From NCBI GenBank assembly GCA_049999765.1, contig JBNGIQ010007791.1, positions 1 through 22,682 on the forward strand: 22,682 nt of DNA, in the 5' to 3' direction. The notes below the pieces were generated by a model. The model was not told where the DNA came from and made no database searches. It saw only the letters and a program-made list of their open reading frames with translations. The stretch comes from Phaeoceros laevis (lineage: Eukaryota; Anthocerotophyta; Anthocerotopsida; Notothyladales). Below are positions 10,241 through 19,567 of the stretch, in pieces. The translations under genes were made by a program, and so were the position numbers. How positions within the stretch are numbered: the first letter of the stretch is position 1; each line of letters starts with the position of its first letter.

Positions 10241-10321
10241 GAGACATGCTCTCACCTAGCGTGACGGCGTCAGCACAGAGGGAGTGTGAGCGCGCGCGCG
10301 GGGTAAAATAAACGAAACCCT

Positions 10322-10376
10322 AGAATTGAACTCAACACCTGCCCGTCCCAATAGAAGAACCCAACCATATGACCTA
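10322..10376 (-). mobile_element. Possible tRNA-derived SINE head (RNA polymerase III A and B boxes)
   Basis: On the minus strand TAGGTCATATGG (10365-10376) resembles an A box. AGTTCAATTCT (10322-10332) matches 9 of 11 positions of the B-box consensus GGTTCRANYCC. The 32-nt spacing suits a tRNA-derived SINE. No tRNA cloverleaf forms and no tail or target-site duplication was found, so this is tentative. Confidence 0.25.
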
Positions 10377-10427
10377 CTCCGCTTCGTAAAAACTAATGGT
10401 TCAAATTGTGTATATGCCCTTAATAAG

Positions 10428-10513
10428 GTGGGATGGGATGAATGGGATGGGTGGGATGGATGGATGGGATGGATGGGATGGATGGGATGGATGGATGGGA
10501 TGGGATGGATGGG
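10428..10513 (+). repeat. GGGATGGAT / GGATGG minisatellite
   Basis: About 85 bp of interspersed GGGATGGAT, GGATGGAT and GGGATG units. The open frames across it give Trp/Gly/Met/Asp or Ile/His/Pro/Ser repeats and are not genes. Confidence 0.95.
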
Positions 10514-10668
10514 TAGAGGGACGAGTGATTGCCGTCGAATTCGACGGGCCATATACTAGTACAGGGAATGGGCAATATATTATCCAGTTTGTGAGCCCTA
10601 GTTTAGCTAAGACGCTGTACCACGGATACTCACGTGTAACCAAGCTACCTAATTAAGGCCGCCAGGAA

Positions 10669-11068
10669 NNNNNNNNNNNNNNNNNNNNNNNNNNNNNNNN
10701 NNNNNNNNNNNNNNNNNNNNNNNNNNNNNNNNNNNNNNNNNNNNNNNNNNNNNNNNNNNNNNNNNNNNNNNNNNNNNNNNNNNNNNNNNNNNNNNNNNNN
10801 NNNNNNNNNNNNNNNNNNNNNNNNNNNNNNNNNNNNNNNNNNNNNNNNNNNNNNNNNNNNNNNNNNNNNNNNNNNNNNNNNNNNNNNNNNNNNNNNNNNN
10901 NNNNNNNNNNNNNNNNNNNNNNNNNNNNNNNNNNNNNNNNNNNNNNNNNNNNNNNNNNNNNNNNNNNNNNNNNNNNNNNNNNNNNNNNNNNNNNNNNNNN
11001 NNNNNNNNNNNNNNNNNNNNNNNNNNNNNNNNNNNNNNNNNNNNNNNNNNNNNNNNNNNNNNNNNNNN
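10669..11068. other. Assembly gap, exactly 400 N
   Basis: A second run of N, exactly 400 long. It cuts whatever element lies between the GGATGG minisatellite and the G-rich sequence at 11069. Confidence 0.98.
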
Positions 11069-11660
11069 GGGGGAGAGTTTAGGGGGAAAGGGGGTTCACG
11101 GTTTCCCTACTACCGTATGATGCTGGTGGCCACGGTTCGACTCCCATCTCTCTACCTAGTGCACTACTAATTAGTGTTATCCTTCACTCGCTCACTAGTG
11201 CTCGTTGTATTACGAACATAACGGGCCCATTTCCTTTAAGGGGAGTATTGGCGGTAAATCTGTGTCTCAGGCCCTCGGGCTTGTTGTGCTCTGATCGATC
11301 TGTATTCCTTAGCATGTATTCAGACTCACAGTCCTGTGTTTTCACTCAAGAACCAGTGTGAGATCTCTAACCTTCCCGGGGCGGGACGAGACTGAGTGAG
11401 AAGGAAATCTTTTCAAGCACAAGAAAGCATATAAAAAGCTAGGAGAGAAGGACAGCGAAGGCTACTAAGAGCTTTTCCGGAGCGCGACGAAACCTTGCAT
11501 CATCACGAGACCGCCGGAGAAGCAGTCACAAAGGAGCCCGTCCGTCCGGGGCAAAGCCAGCTTTTGAAGAGCATTGACCGGCCTGTCTGCACTGTGACGG
11601 GGAGGAGTGTTTGGCCTATTCTGGCCTTAACAGGAACTTGCATAGATTTTGAAAAGGGGC
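11069..11660 (+). other. Repeat-like sequence with a B-box match and a TATA box
   Basis: No gene was found. Positions 11134-11144 are a perfect RNA polymerase III B box (GGTTCGACTCC), perhaps the remnant of a SINE cut by the gap. Near 11235 CTTTAAGGGGAGTATTGG resembles the polypurine tract and start of a plant copia-type LTR, and TATAAAAA sits at 11430-11437. These would fit a solo LTR, but no second LTR, primer-binding site or gag/pol was found. Both readings are weak. Confidence 0.25.
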
Positions 11661-12199
11661 TAGAGTAGCGAACCCGGTTCCGGACGGGTTTCATCCTAAA
11701 TTCTGGGAATCCCGTAAACAGATCAGAAAAATGTGAAAATTTCAGCAAAAGTGCCGGGCAGTCCAAGGATCTTACTGCCAAAATCGGGCCTTCATTAGGC
11801 TCAAAATTTCGCACTTACATCAAAGAAACGGATTGGTCCTAAACCGGATCCGACTCCTGCACTGCCCGGATCCGGCACTACCCCCACCCTGTATATGTGG
11901 CCTGTTTGGATTGGATGCCAGGATATGTGGCATGTTTGGATTGGATGGGCTGTTTTTAGATGCGTGAAATCAGAAATTTCCATGGTGAAATTGGAAATTT
12001 AGCTTGCTCTTTCACCCATGCGTCGGTGCACGGGCAAAGATGCCGCAGCCCGGTGCTAGGCGGCTCAAACGTTGTTGAGCCGATACAATGCTAAAGAATC
12101 GTGTAAAAAACGGCAGGACTTGGTGAAAATATCCAGTTCCACCCTGCTGTAATGAGCATTCCGGAATTGGACCCGTCCGGAACCGGGTTCGCTACTCTA
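11661..12199. mobile_element. Candidate MITE with 29-bp terminal inverted repeats
   Basis: Positions 11661-11689 and 12171-12199 are perfect inverted repeats of 29 bp, starting TAGAGTAGCGAACCCGGTTC on each strand. Weaker complementarity continues inward (AATTC and GGAAT blocks) after a small indel. The outermost TA on both sides may be a TA target duplication, as for Tc1/mariner and Stowaway-type elements. The 539 bp between the ends have no transposase frame, so the element would be non-autonomous. Internally a 25-bp unit beginning ATATGTGGC is tandemly repeated at 11893-11917 and 11923-11947. Just outside the right end GTTCGCTACTCTACTC is duplicated (12187-12218), which blurs the exact terminus. 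Confidence 0.65.
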
Positions 12200-12306
12200 C
12201 TCGTTCGCTACTCTACTCGCGCTCTACACCAAACTAGTCAACTGTCAAAAGGACCGAGACATGTGAAACACCAGAGGCCAGAATGTGAGGCCAGAATGTG
12301 AGGTTC

Positions 12307-13155
12307 ATGGCCCATTCACATAGCCTTTTGGGCACCGACGCACGGCCCCGCGCGGCCCCGGCCATCACGGGGTAAACTAAAAAAAGGCTTGCCGCGCGGT
12401 CGCCATCGCGGTTAGCCCGACCGGGCCTTCTTCTGGCTGAAAGTAACCGGACCACGCCATTGCGGGTGGCGCCTCGCGATCCCGGGCACTTAGGCGAAAT
12501 AATAGGCGCACTTATAGCGCCTATTATTTCGCCTAGCATTTCGGTAAGTAAGCGCGAGACCCTACAACCTAGAACCACTCGAGTCACACGCTCATTTTTT
12601 CACGCTATTCGAGCGCTGAGCTTTCCAGATGCGTTGAAGTTCTCCTCCCAAAATGAGAAAAGAAGCAAACATGGGAATCATGAGTAGTGCCAATGATGAA
12701 GAACAATTACTGTTCTCAAACAATATATGGAATGGAAGACATGAAATCATCCTGATATGGTGACAACAACTCGAACAAGAAAAAAAAGAGGGAGGGATCC
12801 ATGTTGTGGACAAAGGAAAGCCCTTAGAGGCTAGGGCCAAACCCCAACGACACTACAAGAAAAATGTTAGAGCTTTGAATGTACGAAGGCTTGGAGGTAC
12901 GACCAAACACCAACGCGCCACGCGCGAAAAAATGTTCACGAAGTGTAGGGCACGGTCCGGGATGCATTAAGGAATAAGTATACGGGCAGCCCGGGTCGAT
13001 GCCCGCCATACGACCTACGACCAGCCCCCTTCCTGCGCGGTGACGGTGGTGACCGGGGGTTTGTCGTGTTGTGAAAAGAGGACCGAAAAAAAACTGGTAC
13101 CCGTTCTTTTCGGCCTGCCGCGCGGTGAGCGCCCAAGGCTATGTGAATGGGCCAT
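12307..13155. mobile_element. Second candidate inverted-repeat element
   Basis: ATGGCCCATTCACATAGCCTT at 12307-12327 has its exact reverse complement at 13135-13155 (21 bp). Inward from the arms, GGGC, CCGCGCGGC and ACGGG(G)TA blocks recur in inverted order with gaps, suggesting longer terminal repeats that have diverged. The interior of roughly 800 bp holds no protein-like frame. No target-site duplication was obvious. It could be a non-autonomous DNA transposon or a simple inverted duplication. Confidence 0.45.
12491..12535. repeat. Perfect 19-bp hairpin with a 7-nt loop
   Basis: TAGGCGAAATAATAGGCGC (12491-12509), loop ACTTATA, then the exact reverse complement (12517-12535). It lies inside the second inverted-repeat candidate. 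The pairing is uninterrupted and stops sharply at both ends. Confidence 0.9.
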
Positions 13156-13385
13156 CAGTCTGATTGATTTCAGTTGTCCACAATTGCAATGTTCTAATTG
13201 CTTGATCGGGCTTCTATCTCAATTGCTCCACCTACACTTGCGCACCACCAACAGACGCCAACAGCTGGGGGGCGGGCCCACACCCTAGGGCGTAGAGCTG
13301 GAGCGGCGTTTGAATGTGCCTCGGACGCAATGGATTCACACATGAATTCGAGCCCTGCAATTTGCTTAGCTAGGCATATTAACCT
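13156..13385. other. Downstream flank of the reductase gene, nothing recognised
   Basis: This would be the 3' UTR or 3' flank of the minus-strand reductase. No AATAAA signal on the minus strand was found, and no other gene or repeat stands out. Confidence 0.5.
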
Positions 13386-14898
13386 TCAGTCTGATGACGC
13401 CCCATCTACTTGCCTTGGTGCGTGAGAGAGCAGAGAGAATGCCTCACAGGAACTTTTCTGTCGCAGGCTTTGAACGCAATCTGATAAACACTTGTCCAAG
13501 CTATGGAATTGCACTCCCAAGTCCCGGACTCTCTTGTTGGAATACTTGTAGAGTGACCCTATGAGGGAGTCCTCGTCCGGCCTGCGAGACCCAAACCGGA
13601 CAGGTGAGTCTCTTCTCGTGATGCAAATCACACAAGTTTACCAAACCGGTCGGACTTGAAGTGTTCAAATTGCGTCTCTCACTCTTTGGGGACGGTAGCC
13701 GCGTACTCGGGGTAAAGGATCTGAAGGCGTTGGATGAGCTCCTTGTCGGGAAGCACAACCGCACTGCAAAAGTAGCGGCCAGAGGCGGACGGAGTCTCAT
13801 ACGCCAGCAGATGCGCTTCCACCACGTCATGAATGTGGACGAAGCCCCGCACGACGTTCCTGTACTTCTTCGAGGTGCCTGCAAACAAGGAGATTCACCA
13901 CACTTGGAGCTGCCAATGGAGATTTTGCTGGTTTGCTTCAACCAAATGTGGCTAGGCTAAGATGAGGACCATTCAGCAAGTTCAGGATGCGCTTGTTGCT
14001 GCCGTTGACGTCCGGCTGGAGCATAGGCCCTATCACCAAGGAAGGGCAGATGGTAATCAAATCCAAGTTGTGCTCCTCGGCAAATGTCCACGCTGCTTTC
14101 TCAGCCAGAACCTTCGACAGCGGGTACCATTCCTGCAGGGGTCGGTGAAGCACAATGCGGTGTTAGGGATGAGGAGTGCATTGTAGTTTCAAGAAGGGTT
14201 GGATTTGATCTGGAAGCTTGCCTTTGTCTGCCTGCAGAAGTCCTCGTCTGTCCAGGAATCTTCATCAACTATTGCATCAGGAGGACGGTTGGGCTTGATC
14301 GTAACAGCGGCAGTAGAGGAGGTGAGCACTATTCGCTTCACAGTAGCAACTGATGCCAAGCATGCTCCCATCAAGTTGAGCGTTCCTTTCACAGCGGGGT
14401 CTAGCACTTCTTCCTTCAAGATCACCAGTGAACGTTGCGTACAACTTGTTAGTTGGGTGGACTTCGAGTCCACAATTTTGCAAGGCGGTGTGACAGGTGA
14501 AGGTTCAGGATTCAGTTCAGGTCTCGTACCTGAGGATCAACAGGGTCGAATATGGTGGAAGAAGCAACATGAAAAACTCCATTGCAGTAAATCCGCTTGC
14601 ACCAGCTCCAGTCCATCCGATGCTCCCTCCAGGGCCTTCAGGTGTGCCACTTTTTTTTCATTACCTGCTCATCAGCAACAATTGTTTCAAATTCAGTATT
14701 CTGAGCTATGCAGGTGGATCTGTGGTACTTAGTCCCGAGATTACGGTCGTGAAGGTGACTTCGTGACTAGAGTATTCCTTGATGAACCGTACCTAGATCA
14801 CGCACAGTGCCTCGCACATTGTAGCCCCTCTCCAGGAGGCTTTTGGCTATCCAGGAGCCGATGTAGCCCCCAGCTCCTGTCACGCAAATTCTTTGGTT
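13386..14898 (-). pseudogene. CCR/DFR-like NAD(P)-dependent reductase, six exons traced, one damaged
   Basis: Extended short-chain dehydrogenase of the cinnamoyl-CoA reductase / dihydroflavonol reductase superfamily. Exons on the minus strand: 14793-14898, 14530-14664, 14222-14413, 13970-14132, 13683-13878, 13386-13581. Splice phases agree at every junction. Features in order: TGAGGYIG nucleotide-binding loop; R(x5)K motif in RDLGNEKK, typical of NADPH users; DPAVKGT; TSSTAAV with the catalytic Ser; WYPLSK with catalytic Tyr and Lys; SASGRY near the C-terminus. The true-CCR signature NWYCY is replaced by EWYPL, so the substrate is unlikely to be assigned as cinnamoyl-CoA. Exon 2 lacks about 11 codons between QADLL and CNGVFHVASS, with a frameshift and an early TGA. 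Introns are short (89-128 bp); the third starts with GC. The first coding exon with the ATG was not found. Either a recent pseudogene or an assembly error in exon 2. Confidence 0.85.
14133..14221 (-). other. GC-AG intron in the reductase gene
   Basis: The family's conserved junction (RQTK then EWYPLSK) requires a donor at AAAG/GCAAGC and an acceptor at CTGCAG/GAATGG. This gives an 89-nt intron starting with GC rather than GT. The remaining donor context fits the known GC-AG subclass. No GT within reach keeps the frame and the conserved protein. Confidence 0.75.
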
Positions 14899-15731
14899 CT
14901 GCGGCCAACAACCAGATTACGGCATGCTTGCAGGGAACTACCGGACTTTGCTCTCGCTTACCCTGGTTAGTACCTTTGAAATGGCCATGTGAAGCTTCCA
15001 AACCAAGCAGGTGCTTCAAGGTCTTGTGCAAGGCATCTAAGATGGGCTGAGAAGGGTTGGAACTTGGAGGAAGAAAGACATTGCTGAGAACGTTGATGAG
15101 CCAAGCGGACCCACACAGGGGTCTCTGCCCTCCGGGCTCCGGGTGGACCTATGTATCGGAAGGGGGAGCTTCATGGGAGGTACGGTACCCCAGTTGTTGG
15201 TTCTACATCCTTCCTCATAGCACACCTTCAACAGACGGGCCAAAAAGACAGCAAATGGAGATAACCACAACATAGCTTTAGAGGAGCTGCCGTGGCAGCA
15301 TCAACTCCTGTTCCGGCTCCATTTCGTAGATTCGAAACTCGCTGGCTTTTTTTTTTGTGCGCTACCCTAACAGACAAGAGACTGCATGGTTTCCTGTGGT
15401 ACACGCAGTGGTGTGGTTGTCCATTTTGTGCCCTACGACCCTCATTGGACGGGGATACAGGTGAAGCGTGCAGAGGCTGGTTGAAGGGCCTGCTGCTGCC
15501 ACCTGTTTCTGCTTATTCTCCCTCTCGACCCGTTAATGTATCCATTGGCAGCTGTTTTTTATTCGTATGGGATCCTGGGAAGTCAATTGCTGTTCAGCTG
15601 CACCTTGTAAGGAGATTGCGACGGCCATTAGCTGCTCTCGCAATTCAGGCCAAACTGCGGAGATAGAGTCTTGTGCTATGGCCATTGTCCCCGAATGCTG
15701 AGGCAATGCGTTCTCTGCTACTTGCCTGAAG
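14899..15731. other. Spacer between reductase and PPR gene
   Basis: It should contain the missing first exon and promoter of the reductase and the 3' UTR of the PPR gene, both on the minus strand. No convincing first exon was found. Exon 1 as traced is preceded in frame by TAA (complement of 14917-14919) and by a possible acceptor GCCGCAG. The + strand frame at 15292-15666 has no known motif. Confidence 0.4.
15558..15563 (-). terminator. Probable poly(A) signal AATAAA of the PPR gene
   Basis: AATAAA on the minus strand, about 170 nt beyond the PPR stop codon, a usual distance for a plant 3' UTR. Confidence 0.45.
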
Positions 15732-18700
15732 TCATCCTGGAGACAGAGTATGTGATTGCTTATCCAGCTCCAAGCTCACCATTCCTACTAGGTCACACAG
15801 TTGCTGCTGCTGGGGGTCATGGTCTCCGACCACAAAGGTATGCACGTCTTGGTCATGCTCAATCCAGCTCTGACCTGGTTTCTTCCATGCACCTTCCTTT
15901 TGTCTCGACTTCTTCACCTCTTTCGCATCATTCCAAAGCCCAGCTTCGTTGTAGATGTTCGACATTAACACATATGCAGCAGAGTGTCTAGGCTCTAGGC
16001 GCACTGCACAATCGAAGGCCTTCTTTGCTAGCAGAACTTTCCCATGCTTCTTACAGGCTGCCAGCAAACACAGCCAGATAGCCAAATTAGGCTCCATCGG
16101 CATTGCTGACACCAAAGCTTCTGCCATACCGAAGTATCCTGCACGCCCCAGGAGGTCTACCATGCAGACGTAATGTTCGATCCCTGGAGTCATACCATAT
16201 TCTCCACTCATGGATTCAAAGTACTCAACACCTTTGTCTACCAGACCGCCATGACTGCATGCGAACAGAAGCGAAAGAAAAGTAACTTCGTTTGGCTTCA
16301 CTCCAGCCAGCTGCATTTCCTTGTAACATTGCAAGCTTGCTTCACAGTTGCCTTGTCGGGAATAACCAGCAACCAATGCAGTCCATGACACCACATCAGG
16401 CCGGGGCAGCGCATGAAACAAAGCCTGCGCTTCGTCCATGCTTGCACATTTCCCATATGCATGCACCAAAGAGTTTTCCAGAAGAGGACTAAACCCATAA
16501 CCTGTTTGGACACGATTGTGATGGATTTCTCGGCAAATTGCTAAGCTTCCCGTATTGCTGCATGCTCGCAGAATGCCCACGAAAGTCACCTCATCGGGGG
16601 TCACTCCTTGCGCTTGCATTTCATCGTAGAGTTGCAAGACCTTAGCTCCTTGGCCTTGCTGAGCGTACGCCGCTACCATGGCATTCCATGAAATCACACT
16701 CCGCTCTGGCAACCCGCCAAACATGATTTGAGCATCCGCAATGCTTCCACACTTCCCATACACACTGACCAGGGTGTTACCAACAAAGACATCTAACTTG
16801 GAGTGCTGCCTCAGCACATCTGCATGTATTGCCTTCACCTTCTCGAGGGACCTCACCTTTGTGGATTGTCCTTGCAGGACAACGTCATCCTCCAGTTCTG
16901 CAGAGATCCCGCAGGCTTGCAGCACGCTCACAAAAGTTCGGGCATCTGGCTTCATTCTTTCCTGTATCATTTTTTGATACAGCTGGAGAGCCTTACTTGC
17001 ATGGCCCTCCTGGATATATGCAGCCAGCATCGCATTCCCTACCACAATATTTCGCCTGGACAACCGATCAAACACATTTTCTGCATCCAGAATGCCCCTG
17101 CACCTGCCATACAGACTGATGAGTGTGCTACAAATAAAGACATCGGATTCATAGCCCCTTCTGCACGCATTAGCATAAATAGCCTTCCCATTCTCTAGGT
17201 TCTTTAGTTTGATACCATCTTCTTCATCCTCAGCAAACTTGCCACATGCTTGAAGTGCGATAACAAATGTCCTGTTATCGGGACTTACACCTTCCTCTTG
17301 CATCCTTTTGTAGAACTGCAAAACACTCTCTCCCAGGCCCTGCTCAGCATGGGCTGCAAGCAGTGCATTCCATGTCATCACACTCTGGTGGGACAACCCG
17401 TCAAACACACTCTGCACTTCCACCAAACTCCCGCACCTCCCATACATGCTAATGAGGTTGCTACTAATGCTGATATCTGATACATAGCCCTTCATCCAAA
17501 TGTACGCATGCATCGCTTTCCCCTTTGTTATAGACTCTACTTTGGTGAATTTTCCATCTACAAGAATATCTTTCTCATTCTTCACAGATAAGGTACACGC
17601 TTGCAGTGCACTCGCCAAGGTCCGATTATTTGGAGTCACGCCTTCCTTCAGCATATGTTCATATACCTGCAAGACCCTCTCAGCATGGCCCTGTTGTGCA
17701 TATGCCGACAGTAACGCAGTCCATGCAACCACACTCTGCTCAGACAGTGTTTCAAACACGTTTTCTGCATCGGGAATGCTCCCGCATTTCCCATACACAC
17801 TCACAAGAGTGTTACCAATATAGACATCAGAATCATAACCCCTTCTTTGAGCATCAAAATGAATTGCCTTCCCCAGTTTCAGAGCCTCCACTTTCGTTGG
17901 CTGATAATTCATGAAAACATCGTCTTCCATCTCTGCCAACATGCCACATACTTGGAGAACAGTTACGAAGGTCCTAATATTTGGGCTCACACTTTCCTCT
18001 CGCATGGTTTCATAAAGCTGCAAAGCCTTTTCTGCTTCGATGGGCTGAGCATATGCTGACAGCATTGCAGTCCAGCACACCACATTCCGTTTCGATAGCC
18101 CATCAAACACCACCTGCGCATCTAAGAGGCTCCCACACTTTCCATACATACTGACGAGGGTGCTACCCACAAAAGCATCTGAGCTATACCCTCTCAAGCA
18201 AGCATCAGCATGCACTGCCTTACCCTTTGCCAAAGACGTTAGTTTGGTCGATCGGCCATAGATAGCCACCTCTTCTTCTCTCTCGGCAAGCATGCCACAT
18301 CCTTGAAGCAACGTCACAAAGGTCCGAGCATCAGGACTCACACCTTCCATCCGCATTTGTTCATATAGCTGCAAAGCCCTCTCTGATTGGCCTTGCTGAG
18401 CATATGCAGAAAGAATTGCAGTCCAAGAAACTACATTCCGTGTCGCCAACGCGTCAAACACATTCTGTGCATCCACAATGCACCCACACTTGCCATACAT
18501 GTCAACCAGACATGTGCGCACGAACAAATCAGCCTCACACCCGTATTTAGCTGCTTCAGCATGTATACGCCTGCCCTCTTCAAGGTCGCCTGTGCTCCCA
18601 CAAGCTTTGATTAGGCTGACCAACGTGAACTCATTTGGTTGCACACCGTCCTGTTGCATCCACCGGTACAGTTGTATAGCCACTTGTCCCTGCCCGGAAT

Positions 18701-18920
18701 TGGTGTATCCAGAAATCAGGGCTGTCCAGGAAAAGACGCTTCGGTCTTGCAACCTATTGAACACCTGTATCGCGTCATAAAGGGCACCGCATTTCACCAA
18801 TGTGTTCACCATGTACACACCAGACAACTCTAACCCACGCTTGGGCACATGAGCATGCACTCGGTTAGCCTGAGGGAGGGCTCTCTTCTCGGCGCACGCC
18901 TTGAGCAGAGACCTATACAT
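15732..18920 (-). CDS. PLS-class pentatricopeptide repeat protein, E/E+ type, no DYW domain
   Basis: A single uninterrupted exon of 1,062 residues, starting at an ATG with A at -3; an upstream in-frame TGA follows without another ATG. Eight P-L-S triplets are visible through their repeated (N/S)TLVSxYGKCGS and SWTALLSAYAQQG texts. The C-terminus has an E domain (CMVDLLGRAG..., about 919-1005) and an E+-like end (KKPGQSWIEHDQDVHTFVVG, about 1013-1032), then stops before any DYW deaminase. Such proteins bind specific organelle RNA sites and, with a DYW partner, guide C-to-U editing. Oddities: five of the L-type repeats carry an acidic insert of 16 residues (10 in one) before the GKAIHA text, at about residues 209-232, 327-350, 443-466, 560-578 and 671-694. 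The first repeat reads NTLVKCG and lacks about three residues. No clear organelle presequence is seen, as the protein begins within a repeat, so a 5' exon or altered start is possible. Confidence 0.93.
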   Translation of the reverse strand: MYRSLLKACAEKRALPQANRVHAHVPKRGLELSGVYMVNTLVKCGALYDAIQVFNRLQDRSVFSWTALISGYTNSGQGQVAIQLYRWMQQDGVQPNEFTLVSLIKACGSTGDLEEGRRIHAEAAKYGCEADLFVRTCLVDMYGKCGCIVDAQNVFDALATRNVVSWTAILSAYAQQGQSERALQLYEQMRMEGVSPDARTFVTLLQGCGMLAEREEEVAIYGRSTKLTSLAKGKAVHADACLRGYSSDAFVGSTLVSMYGKCGSLLDAQVVFDGLSKRNVVCWTAMLSAYAQPIEAEKALQLYETMREESVSPNIRTFVTVLQVCGMLAEMEDDVFMNYQPTKVEALKLGKAIHFDAQRRGYDSDVYIGNTLVSVYGKCGSIPDAENVFETLSEQSVVAWTALLSAYAQQGHAERVLQVYEHMLKEGVTPNNRTLASALQACTLSVKNEKDILVDGKFTKVESITKGKAMHAYIWMKGYVSDISISSNLISMYGRCGSLVEVQSVFDGLSHQSVMTWNALLAAHAEQGLGESVLQFYKRMQEEGVSPDNRTFVIALQACGKFAEDEEDGIKLKNLENGKAIYANACRRGYESDVFICSTLISLYGRCRGILDAENVFDRLSRRNIVVGNAMLAAYIQEGHASKALQLYQKMIQERMKPDARTFVSVLQACGISAELEDDVVLQGQSTKVRSLEKVKAIHADVLRQHSKLDVFVGNTLVSVYGKCGSIADAQIMFGGLPERSVISWNAMVAAYAQQGQGAKVLQLYDEMQAQGVTPDEVTFVGILRACSNTGSLAICREIHHNRVQTGYGFSPLLENSLVHAYGKCASMDEAQALFHALPRPDVVSWTALVAGYSRQGNCEASLQCYKEMQLAGVKPNEVTFLSLLFACSHGGLVDKGVEYFESMSGEYGMTPGIEHYVCMVDLLGRAGYFGMAEALVSAMPMEPNLAIWLCLLAACKKHGKVLLAKKAFDCAVRLEPRHSAAYVLMSNIYNEAGLWNDAKEVKKSRQKEGAWKKPGQSWIEHDQDVHTFVVGDHDPQQQQLCDLVGMVSLELDKQSHTLSPG

Positions 18921-19567
18921 AATTACTGAAGGCCAGGTACCATGCTGATCAAAGCTCAGGACGCAAATCAGAGTACTGTGCAGCTGTTCCTGGCACAGCC
19001 ATCATCTGATCGCATGCGTAGACACATTCTTTCAGCTCCATGGCCAAGGTGGCAGGACCAGAGTCCAGCCACGCAAGACTGACCAGATTTTTCAACAACA
19101 GATGGCACCTCCTATGCAACCTGAGCATAGCTTCCATAGGAAAAGAAGTGGTCAAAGTAACCGGAACATGTCTGCAGGACATCTCCAAAGCGTTTGAGTT
19201 GTGCACGACAAGGTGCCTTGTCCAACCTGTTGTCCCCCCATCCTGAGGATATAGCCTTTCGGAGTCGCTTTCTCCCGTGTTGGTGACTGCCATGAGCAGC
19301 AGAACAGATGGTCCTGATAATTGCAGGAATGGAACAACAAATTCAAAATCACCCTTCCAGCTGGAAGCAGAAATCAAGCGGAGGCAGCACCACAATCCGG
19401 CCGTTGACAAGACGGAAACAGCGCGATCATATCGTGCAAATTGCAGCAGGATTGCCATACGTAACCTGCGGGGCACCTGAAGCACTGGCAGGCTGCCTGA
19501 TGTTCACACCATTTAGTCTTCGATTTTAGCCAGAACGCTCTTGCAGAATAAAGTGCTGTTAGGTGGT
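18921..19567. promoter_or_regulatory. Divergent intergenic region between the PPR and GID8-like genes
   Basis: About 650 bp separates two divergent start codons, so both promoters should be here. No strong TATA box was identified. A minus-strand frame at 18949-19485 is open for 178 codons but begins with GTG and shows no known motif. It may be part of the PPR 5' UTR or chance. Confidence 0.5.

Noticed and set aside
10256-10656. Open frames of about 80-100 codons across the GGATGG minisatellite
   Set aside because: They are produced by the simple repeat and encode monotonous Trp/Gly/Met/Asp or Ile/His/Pro/Ser strings.
11134-11144. Perfect B box suggesting a tRNA gene
   Set aside because: The flanking bases do not form a T-arm stem, and no acceptor stem or anticodon arm can be built. 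At most it is part of a SINE.
15292-15666. 124-codon + strand frame downstream of the PPR gene
   Set aside because: No known motif, and it lies antisense to the PPR 3' UTR with its probable poly(A) signal.
18949-19485. Open frame of 178 codons just upstream of the PPR gene on the minus strand
   Set aside because: It starts with GTG, has no recognisable motif and lies where the shared promoter and 5' UTRs should be.
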